Positions 5,907 through 13,231 of a stretch of 14,234 nucleotides of DNA are shown in pieces. Below the pieces are notes generated by a model. It saw only the letters and a list, made by a program, of their open reading frames with translations. It ran no database searches and was not told where the DNA came from. The stretch is from Spirochaetales bacterium. GTDB lineage: Bacteria > Spirochaetota > Spirochaetia > SZUA-6 > DRHE01. The DNA lies in the NCBI GenBank assembly GCA_016935715.1, contig JAFGQJ010000216.1, positions 1 to 14,234 of the forward strand, given 5' to 3'. How positions within the stretch are numbered: position 1 is the first letter of the stretch; each line of letters begins with the position of its first letter. Both the position numbers and the translations under genes were made by a program.

Positions 5907-7325
5907 ATGGCTCAGTCACAGAAGCTTGTATTGAAACAGCAGCAGCAGCTGCGCATGACCCCCCAGTTGTACCAGGCGATAAAGATCATGGCCCTCCCGT
6001 TGCTGGAGTTGAGGGATACGATCCAGCAGGAGCTGGAAAAGAACCCGGCTCTGGAGATCGTAGAGGAAAACTCACCCGTGTCGCTCGACGATACCGGCAG
6101 GCGCACGTCGGAGGAACAGGAGTACTTCGAGAACACCTCCGATCCGGGGTACATCAAGGTTCAGGGTGGAAGCAGCCGGGAGGATGCCCACAGGAAGTTC
6201 ATAGAGGGCGTGCTCACCCGTCCCGAATCCCTGCACGAGCACCTGCTTTGGCAGCTGCGGCTTCAGCCTATCAGTGCGGCGGAGTTCCGGATCGGGGAAT
6301 ATCTGATCCGGAATCTCGACGAGAACGGATTCCACATCGAAAAACCGGAAAATCTTCTCCTGTCTCTGGATCTGGAGGGCAATCCCCTCGAAACCCCCGA
6401 ACCAAATCTGGTTGATGAGAAGCTTGCGATGATGAACCGGATCAAGGAACTGATCCAGGGATTCGATCCGGTCGGCACCTGTACGGAGGATTACCGGGAG
6501 TCCATACTCGTGCAGATCAGTCTGCGCCCCGACGCTGTGCCGCGGGCTGCGGAGATCGTGGAGAAGCACTTCGAGGCGCTGGAGAGGGAGAAGTATGCGG
6601 AGATAGCCCGGGCCATGCACATCAGCGTGAAGGAGGTGATGAAGGTCAAGGAGTTCCTCCGGGAGCTCGATCCTTTCCCGGGAAGAAATTTCTCCACCGA
6701 ACAGCCCCGTTACGTGATCCCGGATGTGATGGTAAAGGTCCACGAGGGGGAGCTGGTCATCGTGCTCAACGATGAGGACATCCCCGTCCTGGGCATCAAC
6801 TCCTTCTATGCCAGCATCCAGGATCATGAGGAGCAATACAAACAGAAGGATCTCAAGCGGTTCGTGAAAAACGGCGTCCATGAAGCCCATTGGTTCATCA
6901 ACAGCATTCGGCGGAGGAACCAGACGCTGTTGAAGGTGTGCAAGGCTATCATCGAGTTCCAGCGAGATTTCTTCAGAAAAGGCTCCAAGTACCTCGTGCC
7001 CCTTTCCCTGAAGGACATAGCCGCCGAAATCGGCGTCCACGAAGCAACGGTAAGCCGCGTAACCAATGGCAAGTATGTCCAGACGGAGTGGGGTATATTT
7101 GAGCTAAAGTACTTTTTCACGAATCGTGTCCCCGGCGGCGGCCGATTCTCGAAAGAGGGTGTCAAGCAGATGATTCTGGAAATCATAGAGGAGGAGGGTG
7201 ACAAGAAACGGCTCACGGACCAGAAAATCGGAGAGATCCTGGAGGGCAAGGGCGTGAAGATCGCCCGGAGAACGATTGCCAAATACAGGAAAGAGCTCGA
7301 TATCATGAGTTCACACCACAGATAG
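5907..7325 (+). CDS. rpoN: RNA polymerase sigma-54 factor
   Basis: Sigma-54 directs RNA polymerase to -24/-12 promoters and needs an AAA+ activator to open DNA. The 472-residue protein has the glutamine-rich region I (about 1-50, with KQQQQLRMTPQLYQAIKIM) that contacts the activator, an acidic linker (about 55-90), the core-binding domain, a helix-turn-helix near 381-405 (TVSRVTNGKYVQT) and the RpoN box ARRTIAKYRK at 453-462 that reads the -24 element. All parts look intact. The ATG at 5907 has AGGA at 5894-5897 nine bases upstream. A candidate sigma-70 promoter lies in the preceding gap. The partner activator NtrX is encoded downstream in the same run of genes. Confidence 0.97.
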   Translation: MAQSQKLVLKQQQQLRMTPQLYQAIKIMALPLLELRDTIQQELEKNPALEIVEENSPVSLDDTGRRTSEEQEYFENTSDPGYIKVQGGSSREDAHRKFIEGVLTRPESLHEHLLWQLRLQPISAAEFRIGEYLIRNLDENGFHIEKPENLLLSLDLEGNPLETPEPNLVDEKLAMMNRIKELIQGFDPVGTCTEDYRESILVQISLRPDAVPRAAEIVEKHFEALEREKYAEIARAMHISVKEVMKVKEFLRELDPFPGRNFSTEQPRYVIPDVMVKVHEGELVIVLNDEDIPVLGINSFYASIQDHEEQYKQKDLKRFVKNGVHEAHWFINSIRRRNQTLLKVCKAIIEFQRDFFRKGSKYLVPLSLKDIAAEIGVHEATVSRVTNGKYVQTEWGIFELKYFFTNRVPGGGRFSKEGVKQMILEIIEEEGDKKRLTDQKIGEILEGKGVKIARRTIAKYRKELDIMSSHHR

Positions 7326-7330
7326 GAGGG
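7324..7330 (+). promoter_or_regulatory. Strong Shine-Dalgarno sequence of hpf
   Basis: AGGAGGG starts within the rpoN stop codon and ends four bases before the hpf ATG. It is among the strongest ribosome binding sites in the window, suggesting high HPF output relative to rpoN. Confidence 0.7.
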
Positions 7331-7334
7331 TCGC

Positions 7335-7670
7335 ATGAACATCGACATCAAAGGCGTTCACGTTGAGATTACCGACAAGATACGAGAGTACATCGACAGG
7401 AAACTCCATCGGCTCGATTTTGTGGCCGAGCACATTATCGATCTGCTGCTCTTCGTTTCCCAGGAGGGCAGCCAGTACAGCCTGGAGGCGACCATCAACT
7501 TTCGCTGGGGGAACTCCAATCACATGAGGGTGAAGAACTTCGATATTTATGAGGGAGTCGACAAGCTCTTCGACAAGCTGGAGCTGAAAGTGCTCAAAGA
7601 GAAGAACAAGATCCAGGAGCACAAGGGGCTGGACACGGTTCGCAGCCCGGAGGCGGCACCGGAAGCATGA
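7335..7670 (+). CDS. hpf: Ribosome hibernation promoting factor, short form
   Basis: HPF/RaiA proteins bind the decoding region of the small ribosomal subunit and silence ribosomes in slow or starved cells. The 111-residue protein has the family N-terminus (MNIDIKGVHVEITDKIREYIDRKLHRL) and a basic helix near the end of the fold (about 79-96, KLFDKLELKVLKEKNK). It lacks the C-terminal dimerisation domain of long HPF, so it is the short form. The last 15 residues are low-complexity Ala/Pro/Glu. The rpoN-hpf-hprK order is widespread in bacteria. Its ATG lies nine bases after the rpoN stop, and its stop overlaps the hprK start as ATGA. Confidence 0.9.
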   Translation: MNIDIKGVHVEITDKIREYIDRKLHRLDFVAEHIIDLLLFVSQEGSQYSLEATINFRWGNSNHMRVKNFDIYEGVDKLFDKLELKVLKEKNKIQEHKGLDTVRSPEAAPEA

Positions 7671-8638
7671 AACGGATAACCGTTCTGGATCTGCTGCAGC
7701 TGGATCTCAGGGACAGAGACGCGCTGGACCTCAAATGCATCGCCGGACGATCGGGGTTGGTTCGGGAGCTGAAGGTCCCGGAGATCAACAGGCCGGGCCT
7801 GGAGCTCAGCGGTTTTTACGACAATTTCGCCTTCCAGCGCATCCAGATCTTCGGCCGCGGTGAGATGGCCTATCTGGACAAGCTGGCCGGGGAGGGAAAA
7901 ACCGAAACGCTGGAAAAGCTGTTCTCCTGCGAGATCCCCTGCTGTGTTTTTACCCACTCCGGGGAGCCGACCAAAGATTTCCTCAATCTGGCCGAGCAGA
8001 CCGGCTGCGCGGTCCTGCAGACCGATCTGCCCTCCTCCGAGTTCACCACCCGCATCCTGCGGGTGTTGAGCAACATCTTCGCCCCGAAGCAGAGCGTGCA
8101 CGGGGTCCTGGTGGAGGTGTTCGGAATCGGGGTGTTGATTATAGGCGACAGCGGCGTCGGCAAGAGCGAGACGGCTCTGGCCCTGGTCGAACGCAACCAC
8201 AGACTGGTGGCGGATGATCTGGTCGAGATCCGCAGGGTCGGGGGAAACATCCTGATCGGAAAAGGCACCGGCGTCTCCAGTCATCACATGGAGATCCGGG
8301 GCCTGGGAATCATCAACATCACCCACCTGTTCGGAGTCGGAGCCATCAGGGACAAGAAGCAGATCCAGATGGCCGTGCGTCTGGAGGATTGGGACCCCGA
8401 GAAGAATTACGATCGGATCGGCGCGGAAGAGAATTTCATGGAAATCCTGGGCGTGCAGGTTCCCTATAACGTGATTCCGGTAAAACCGGGGCGGAATATC
8501 CCGGTCATCATCGAGACTGCCGCGATGAATGAGCGCTTGAAGAAGATGGGGTACTACTCCGCGAAGGAGTTTTCCAAGAACGTGATGCGCTGGTTGGAGA
8601 CCGAAAGCGCCAAAGCGATTTTTTTGAGCGAGACCTGA
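7667..8638 (+). CDS. hprK: HPr kinase/phosphorylase
   Basis: HprK phosphorylates, and dephosphorylates, HPr on Ser46 and so ties carbon or energy state to regulation. The 323-residue protein has the family N-terminal domain, His145 in SVHGVLVEV, the Walker A loop GDSGVGKS (160-167), VADD (181-184) and the signature MEIRGLGIINI (208-218). The C-terminal helix region (KEFSKNVMRWLE) is also typical. All catalytic elements appear intact. The start overlaps hpf as ATGA, with GGAGG at 7649-7653. The substrate gene ptsH follows after 26 bases. The codons near the end include a run of seven Ts (8619-8625). Confidence 0.96.
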   Translation: MKRITVLDLLQLDLRDRDALDLKCIAGRSGLVRELKVPEINRPGLELSGFYDNFAFQRIQIFGRGEMAYLDKLAGEGKTETLEKLFSCEIPCCVFTHSGEPTKDFLNLAEQTGCAVLQTDLPSSEFTTRILRVLSNIFAPKQSVHGVLVEVFGIGVLIIGDSGVGKSETALALVERNHRLVADDLVEIRRVGGNILIGKGTGVSSHHMEIRGLGIINITHLFGVGAIRDKKQIQMAVRLEDWDPEKNYDRIGAEENFMEILGVQVPYNVIPVKPGRNIPVIIETAAMNERLKKMGYYSAKEFSKNVMRWLETESAKAIFLSET

Positions 8639-8664
8639 CAAGAACCAAAAGATCCCGCAATACC

Positions 8665-8931
8665 ATGGTCGAACAAACCGTAACCATCAAGAACCGGGCG
8701 GGCATGCATGCCCGGCCCGCTTCCCTGCTCGTACAGACGGCGAATCGATTCGCCTCGGATATCTATCTGGAGAAGGACGGCGAGAAGATCAACGGCAAAT
8801 CCATCATGGGGATTCTCACTCTGGCCGCCACGTACAACAGCTCGATCAAGATCATTGCCGACGGCAGTGACGAGCAGCAGGCGCTTCAGTCGATCTGCAG
8901 ACTTTTCGAGAACAAATTCGAGGAGGAATAA
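8665..8931 (+). CDS. ptsH: Phosphocarrier protein HPr
   Basis: HPr takes phosphate from PEP via Enzyme I on His15 and, where HprK exists, from ATP on Ser46. The 88-residue protein shows both sites in textbook position: His15 in GMHARPAS and Ser46 in NGKSIMGIL. The rest of the fold (TVTIKN, LTLAATYNSSIKIIADG) is standard. No clear Shine-Dalgarno sequence precedes the ATG, so translation may be coupled to hprK. Enzyme I and sugar-specific EII genes are not in this window; with rpoN and hprK nearby, a regulatory role is plausible, but transport cannot be excluded. The 3' end carries AGGAGGA, the ribosome binding site of the next gene. Confidence 0.97.
   Translation: MVEQTVTIKNRAGMHARPASLLVQTANRFASDIYLEKDGEKINGKSIMGILTLAATYNSSIKIIADGSDEQQALQSICRLFENKFEEE
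8921..8927 (+). promoter_or_regulatory. Shine-Dalgarno sequence of the DUF4390-like gene
   Basis: AGGAGGA at the end of ptsH is five bases before the GCG at 8933. This spacing marks 8933 as the intended start despite the missing start codon. Confidence 0.55.
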
Positions 8932-8932
8932 C

Positions 8933-9475
8933 GCGAAGATCCTGCTCGTCCTCATCCTGCTGCTCCTGCCTTCTGCGCATCCCGACGCTCAGCAGGCTCG
9001 TCTGGAGGCGATGCTGAGGGAAGGCAAAGTATTCGGCTCCGTGGAGTACCGGAGCTCCCACGCTGAGGAGGTGCTGAGCTCTCTGAGGGAGGGCTTGAGA
9101 GCGGAGATCAACTTCCATTTTCGGTTATACCGACGCAACAGGGGTATCTTTTCATTTCTCGGTGACAGGCTGCTGGTCGAACGAAGGGTGTACCAGACCG
9201 CAGCTTTTGATTTTTTTGAAAACCGATATAAGATACGGAGGGACGGCGGCAAGCCGGTAGAGTACGCGGGGGAGGCGGAGTTTCTGGACGCTTTTTTCTC
9301 CATTCCGGATATCGATCTCGGCGAGATCGAGGCGGCGGACGGCGGTGAGTACTATCTGCTCGCCCGGGTGAGGATGATGCCCGTGAAGATCATTGCTCCG
9401 TTGAACATCATAACCCTGTTTTCCTCCGAAACCGCCTTTACTACTCCCTGGGTGGAGGCGCAGCTCGAGCCTTGA
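8933..9475 (+). CDS. DUF4390-like secreted protein; expected start codon reads GCG
   Basis: The reading frame encodes about 180 residues resembling DUF4390 proteins, which often sit just before an NtrY-type kinase; their function is not established. A hydrophobic signal sequence (KILLVLILLLLPSA) opens the frame, followed by a beta-rich domain with RAEINFHFRLYR, a middle segment ending DFFENRYKI and a final LARVRMMPVKI-type strand. No ATG, GTG or TTG lies where the protein should begin. The codon before KILL is GCG (8933-8935), five bases after a perfect AGGAGGA (8921-8927), so a GTG may have changed to GCG, or an unusual start is used. The next canonical in-frame start, ATG at 9011, would remove the signal peptide. 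The stop overlaps the ntrY start (TTGA). Family call moderate; start uncertain. Confidence 0.65.
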   Translation, partial: AKILLVLILLLLPSAHPDAQQARLEAMLREGKVFGSVEYRSSHAEEVLSSLREGLRAEINFHFRLYRRNRGIFSFLGDRLLVERRVYQTAAFDFFENRYKIRRDGGKPVEYAGEAEFLDAFFSIPDIDLGEIEAADGGEYYLLARVRMMPVKIIAPLNIITLFSSETAFTTPWVEAQLEP

Positions 9476-11241
9476 GACTCTTTCAATCCAGCACAACCTC
9501 CGTCGGTCTTCTCATCCTGATCCTGATCTTCATCGTTCTCATTGCCCTGATCGTGGTTTTCTCCCAGCAAATTCTCGTCAGCCTGGCGGGGGTGGGCGCC
9601 CAGGCGAATGTGGTGATCTACGTGGTGGCCATCGCCTTTCCCCTGATCCTGCTCGGATTGATCGTATTCCAGATCGTACGCCTGATCCGGGAACGGGCCA
9701 CCCACAAGCCGGGCTCCCGGCTCAAGACCAGGCTCATGATATTTTTCGTGGTTATCGCCCTGCTCTCTTCGATTCCCCAGGCCCTGCTGAGCGTGAATTT
9801 CGTGAACTCAGCCATAAACTTCTGGCTGGAAGCGCGCCTTGGCGAGGCGCTTCGCGGCGGGCTGTCGATCTCCCTCGAATACTACAGGGGCGTCGTGGAA
9901 AACCTTCGCGGATTCAATTCCAGTCCGTTGATGTCCTCCATTCTCGCGGACCTGGACAGGAATCCGGAGAGATTGTGGAAGAACGTGCGCACCGTGAACT
10001 CGGCGGTCCAGTTCATCCAGATTTTCTCCCCCGACGGTTCGGAACTGCTATTCCGGGGCGAGCCCCGGGGCCGCCTCCGCAGCCTGGGATCCTTCGATGC
10101 TCAGACCGGGGATTTGCCCAAGGAGGACCGGGAAGACGCCAGCATTTTGAGGAACGCGGCGGTGTACGAGCTGGACGGAAACCGCTGCACCGTGGTGGTC
10201 GGACGCCTGATGCCCGAAGATTTTGACAGGGACGCGCAAAGATTGACCGAGAGCCTGGAGATCTTCAACCAGCTGAACCGCTACAAGAGGCTGTTTCGCC
10301 TGGTGCTGATCGTTTTTTATTTCTTCTTTTCCTTTCCCATCTTCCTGCTCTCGATTTTGGTGAGCTTCCTGCTGACCGAGGAGATCATCCGCCCGATCGT
10401 CAACCTGGAGGAGGCCACGCGGAGGGTCGCCGAGGGGGACTTCTCCTTTCGCATCCTCAGCCGTTCCGCCGACGAATTGTCCCATCTGGTCGGCTCCTTC
10501 AATCGCATGGTTTCAGAGCTCTCCCACTCCAGGGAGAAGCTCAAGCAGAGTGAAAAGATCTCAGCCTGGCAGGAGATCGCCCAGCGTCTGGCCCATGAGA
10601 TCAAGAATCCCCTCACCCCCATCAAGCTGTCCGCCCAGAGGATCCTGAAAAAATACGCGACCGATCCAGGTAAGGGAGGGGAAGAGTTCCATAAGGTGCT
10701 CCAGGCGTCGGTTTCCTCGATCGTCAGGGAGGTGGACAATCTCGACAACCTGCTGGTGGAGTTTCGGGAATTCGCCCGTCTGCCCATGCCGCGGCTGCAG
10801 CCCGTCCACCTTCGCGAGATCGTGGAGGAGGTGGCGGCCATGTACACGAATCTGTCCGCCCGGGTTACGATCGATTCGGCCCATGTCAGCGAAGACAGCG
10901 TGATCCTGGCGGATCCGGGCCAGGTCAAGCAGGTCCTGGCGAACCTTATTCGCAACGCGATACAGGCCATGCCCGAGGGAGGAGAGGTCTCGATCCGCAG
11001 CGCCGTGGTACACAAGGAAAACCGCCGCTTCTGCCGGATCTGGATCAAGGACAGTGGCGAAGGGATAGCGGGGGATATCCGCGACAGGGTCTTCGAGCCC
11101 TACTTCACCTCCAAAAAAGACGGTGCTGGACTGGGTCTGGCTATTGTCGAGCGGATTGTTTTCGATCATGATGGAATCATCTGGTTCGAGACCGAGGAAG
11201 GCGTGGGAACGACCTTCATCTTCGATCTGCCTTTGGGATAG
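9472..11241 (+). CDS. ntrY: NtrY-like sensor histidine kinase
   Basis: NtrY-type kinases are membrane sensors that phosphorylate NtrX. This 589-residue protein has hydrophobic helices at about 11-32, 48-70 and 87-108, an extracytoplasmic domain (about 110-275) and a last helix near 277-302, followed by a HAMP domain (about 303-355). The dimerisation and phospho-acceptor helix carries His375 in RLAHEIKNPLTPIKLS, typical of NtrY. The ATPase domain has the N box (LIRNAIQAM, about 492-500), DSGEG (527-531), the F box FEPYFTSKKDG and GLGLAIV. HAMP leads almost directly to His375, so the PAS domain of classical NtrY is missing. The TTG start overlaps the preceding stop. The likely partner is the regulator directly downstream. 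Confidence 0.9.
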   Translation: MRLFQSSTTSVGLLILILIFIVLIALIVVFSQQILVSLAGVGAQANVVIYVVAIAFPLILLGLIVFQIVRLIRERATHKPGSRLKTRLMIFFVVIALLSSIPQALLSVNFVNSAINFWLEARLGEALRGGLSISLEYYRGVVENLRGFNSSPLMSSILADLDRNPERLWKNVRTVNSAVQFIQIFSPDGSELLFRGEPRGRLRSLGSFDAQTGDLPKEDREDASILRNAAVYELDGNRCTVVVGRLMPEDFDRDAQRLTESLEIFNQLNRYKRLFRLVLIVFYFFFSFPIFLLSILVSFLLTEEIIRPIVNLEEATRRVAEGDFSFRILSRSADELSHLVGSFNRMVSELSHSREKLKQSEKISAWQEIAQRLAHEIKNPLTPIKLSAQRILKKYATDPGKGGEEFHKVLQASVSSIVREVDNLDNLLVEFREFARLPMPRLQPVHLREIVEEVAAMYTNLSARVTIDSAHVSEDSVILADPGQVKQVLANLIRNAIQAMPEGGEVSIRSAVVHKENRRFCRIWIKDSGEGIAGDIRDRVFEPYFTSKKDGAGLGLAIVERIVFDHDGIIWFETEEGVGTTFIFDLPLG

Positions 11242-11256
11242 CGGGCGGGAGTTTTT

Positions 11257-12621
11257 TTGAGCACGATACTGGTTGTAGACGACGAACAGGGAATCCGCGA
11301 GGTTCTGCAGGATGTCCTGGCTGACGAGGGACATCGGGTCATTCCGGTGGAAGATGGTTTCCGAGCTCTGGAGGTGCTGGAAACGGGGGGCGTGGATCTT
11401 GTCGTCCTGGATGTCTGGCTTCCGAACATGGGCGGAATAGACGTGCTCAAACGGATTCGAGAACGATGGCCCGAAGTAGAGGTGGTTGTCATTTCCGGCC
11501 ATGCCAATATCAACATGGCGGTCCAGGCGGTGAAGATCGGGGCTTTCGATTTCCTGGAAAAGCCGCTGTCCCTGGAGAAAACCATAACCGTGGTCGAAAA
11601 CGCCCTCAAGATGGAGGCGCTCAAGAGGGAAAACCGTACTTTGAAGCAGAGCATCCAGTCCGAGGATGAGATGATCGGTTCCGGAGAGGGGATGGGCAAG
11701 GTGCGGGAGCTGATCGAGCAGAGCGCCGACAGTGAAGCCCGGATTCTCATTCTCGGAGAGAACGGCACCGGCAAAGAGCTGGTCGCCCGTGAGATCCACC
11801 GCCGCTCCCGGCGCGCCCAGGCGCCCTTCGTAGAGGTGAACTGCGCCTCCATTCCGGAGACCCTGATCGAGAGCGAGCTGTTCGGACACGAGAAAGGTGC
11901 CTTTACCGATGCCCACGCCCAGCGCAAGGGGAAATTCGAGCTGGCGAACGGCGGGACCCTGTTCCTCGATGAGATCGCCGATATGTCTCTCAATACCCAG
12001 GCCAAGGTTCTCCGGGTTCTACAGGAGATGAAATTCGAGCGTATAGGGGGCGAGAAGTCCATCCACGTGGATGTGCGGGTGATCGCCGCCACGAACAGGA
12101 ACATCCGGGAAGAGATCCGCTCAGGACGCTTCAGAGAGGATCTGTACTTCCGCATCAACGTGATTCCAATCTTCGTTCCTCCGCTGCGAGACAGGATCGA
12201 GGATCTGCCCGACCTGATCGACTACTTCATGGGCAGGTTTAAACGATCCGCCGGGGGTCCCGAGAAGAGCTTCTCCGAGCAATCGATGCGGCTGCTCGGC
12301 ACGTATCCCTGGCCCGGGAACATCAGAGAGTTGAAAAATTTCATAGAGCGCATTAACATTATGACTGAGGAGAAAGTGATCTCTGCCGATTCGGTCAGAC
12401 GCTATCTTACCAGCCGCAGCGACTGGGACAAGGGTGAGGCGCTCAAGGGTTTCGAGAGCATGAAACTCAACGAAGCCAAGGACGAGTTCGAACGGGAGTT
12501 CCTGGTAAAGAAGCTCGAGGAAAACGAGCGGAACATCACGCGAACGAGCAGAGCCCTGGGCATCACTCCATCGCATCTTCACAACAAGATCAAGAAACAC
12601 GGGATAGAGATCAAGAAGTAG
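11257..12621 (+). CDS. ntrX: NtrX/NtrC-type sigma-54-dependent response regulator
   Basis: This 454-residue regulator should be phosphorylated by NtrY and activate sigma-54 promoters. The receiver domain has an acidic pocket (DDE, 8-10), Asp52 in LDVWLP as phospho-acceptor and Lys102. The AAA+ domain has Walker A GENGTGKE (167-174), the sigma-54 contact loop reading GAFTDA (214-219) instead of GAFTGA, Walker B TLFLDE (234-239) and an arginine-rich sensor region. The C-terminus is a Fis-type helix-turn-helix (NITRTSRALGITPSHLHNKIKKHG). The start is TTG, with GGGAG five bases upstream across a run of Ts. The pair is called NtrYX because of the kinase; NtrC or another family member cannot be ruled out. 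lexA begins one base after its stop. Confidence 0.9.
   Translation: MSTILVVDDEQGIREVLQDVLADEGHRVIPVEDGFRALEVLETGGVDLVVLDVWLPNMGGIDVLKRIRERWPEVEVVVISGHANINMAVQAVKIGAFDFLEKPLSLEKTITVVENALKMEALKRENRTLKQSIQSEDEMIGSGEGMGKVRELIEQSADSEARILILGENGTGKELVAREIHRRSRRAQAPFVEVNCASIPETLIESELFGHEKGAFTDAHAQRKGKFELANGGTLFLDEIADMSLNTQAKVLRVLQEMKFERIGGEKSIHVDVRVIAATNRNIREEIRSGRFREDLYFRINVIPIFVPPLRDRIEDLPDLIDYFMGRFKRSAGGPEKSFSEQSMRLLGTYPWPGNIRELKNFIERINIMTEEKVISADSVRRYLTSRSDWDKGEALKGFESMKLNEAKDEFEREFLVKKLEENERNITRTSRALGITPSHLHNKIKKHGIEIKK
12489..12502. promoter_or_regulatory. SOS-box-like palindrome inside ntrX
   Basis: CGAAC GGGA GTTCC matches the Bacillus-type LexA box CGAACRNRYGTTYC at 13 of 14 positions and lies 120 bases before the lexA ATG. 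It also encodes the conserved EREF stretch of NtrX, so chance is a serious alternative, and spirochaetal LexA may use another site. Confidence 0.3.
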
Positions 12622-12622
12622 G

Positions 12623-13231
12623 ATGAAGGGTCTTACGGTTCGCCAGAAGGAAGTACTGGAGTATATCAAAACCTACATCCGGACCTACAAATACCCCCCC
12701 ACGGTCCGGGACGTTGCCGAGCATCTGAGGGTTTCGGTGAAAGGCGCCTACGATCACCTCAAGGCGCTGCAGAAAAAACAGGCCATCGAGTGCAACCTCA
12801 ACCGATCCCGGGCGATCAAGGTTCTCGGCGACGGGGATCTGTACCAGGAAGAACAGTACCGTTCCATCCCGATACTCGGCTCCGTAGCCGCGGGTAAACC
12901 TCTGTTTGCGGAAGAGAACATGGACGGCCATCTCGCCGTGCCCCAGGGTTACCTGCGCACCGGCAAATACTTCGCTCTGCGCGTCAAGGGCGACAGCATG
13001 AAGGATGCAGGTATCTTCGACGGGGATATCACCGTGGTTCGTCATCAGAGCAGCGCGGAAAACGGGGATGTGGTTGTCGCTCTGGTGGACGAAGCAGTCA
13101 CCCTGAAACGGTTTTTTCTGGAAAAAAACCGGGTCATGCTCAAGGCGGAGAACCCCGCCTACCCTCCCATCTATACCCAAAACGTCCGTATTCTGGGCAA
13201 GCTCCTGTTCCTGATCCGCAACTATGAGTAA
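12623..13231 (+). CDS. lexA: LexA repressor
   Basis: LexA represses DNA-damage genes and cleaves itself when RecA filaments form. The 202-residue protein has the winged-helix DNA-binding domain (about 1-67; recognition region RDVAEHLRVSVKGAYDHLKAL) and the S24-type latent protease domain. The cleavage site Ala90-Gly91, the nucleophile Ser125 (GDSM) and Lys162 (AVTLKRF) are all present, so self-cleavage should work. The recognition helix differs from both the E. coli and Bacillus proteins, so the target sequence cannot be read off. The ATG follows the ntrX stop after one base, leaving no room for its own promoter in the gap; expression depends on the operon or a promoter inside ntrX. The end overlaps holA by eight bases. 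Confidence 0.95.
   Translation: MKGLTVRQKEVLEYIKTYIRTYKYPPTVRDVAEHLRVSVKGAYDHLKALQKKQAIECNLNRSRAIKVLGDGDLYQEEQYRSIPILGSVAAGKPLFAEENMDGHLAVPQGYLRTGKYFALRVKGDSMKDAGIFDGDITVVRHQSSAENGDVVVALVDEAVTLKRFFLEKNRVMLKAENPAYPPIYTQNVRILGKLLFLIRNYE

Noticed and set aside
7547..8641. 364-codon minus-strand frame opposite hprK
   Set aside because: Antisense shadow of hpf and hprK without motifs or a plausible ribosome binding site.
11227..11258. Possible terminator between ntrY and ntrX (CTGCC/GGCGG stem plus seven Ts)
   Set aside because: The stem has only five pairs with a G-U and a 12-base loop, and the T-run includes the start codon of ntrX; it is more likely a spacer.
10561..11916. 451-codon minus-strand frame opposite ntrY and ntrX
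   Set aside because: Same reasoning; it crosses the ntrY-ntrX junction and shows no motif or signal.
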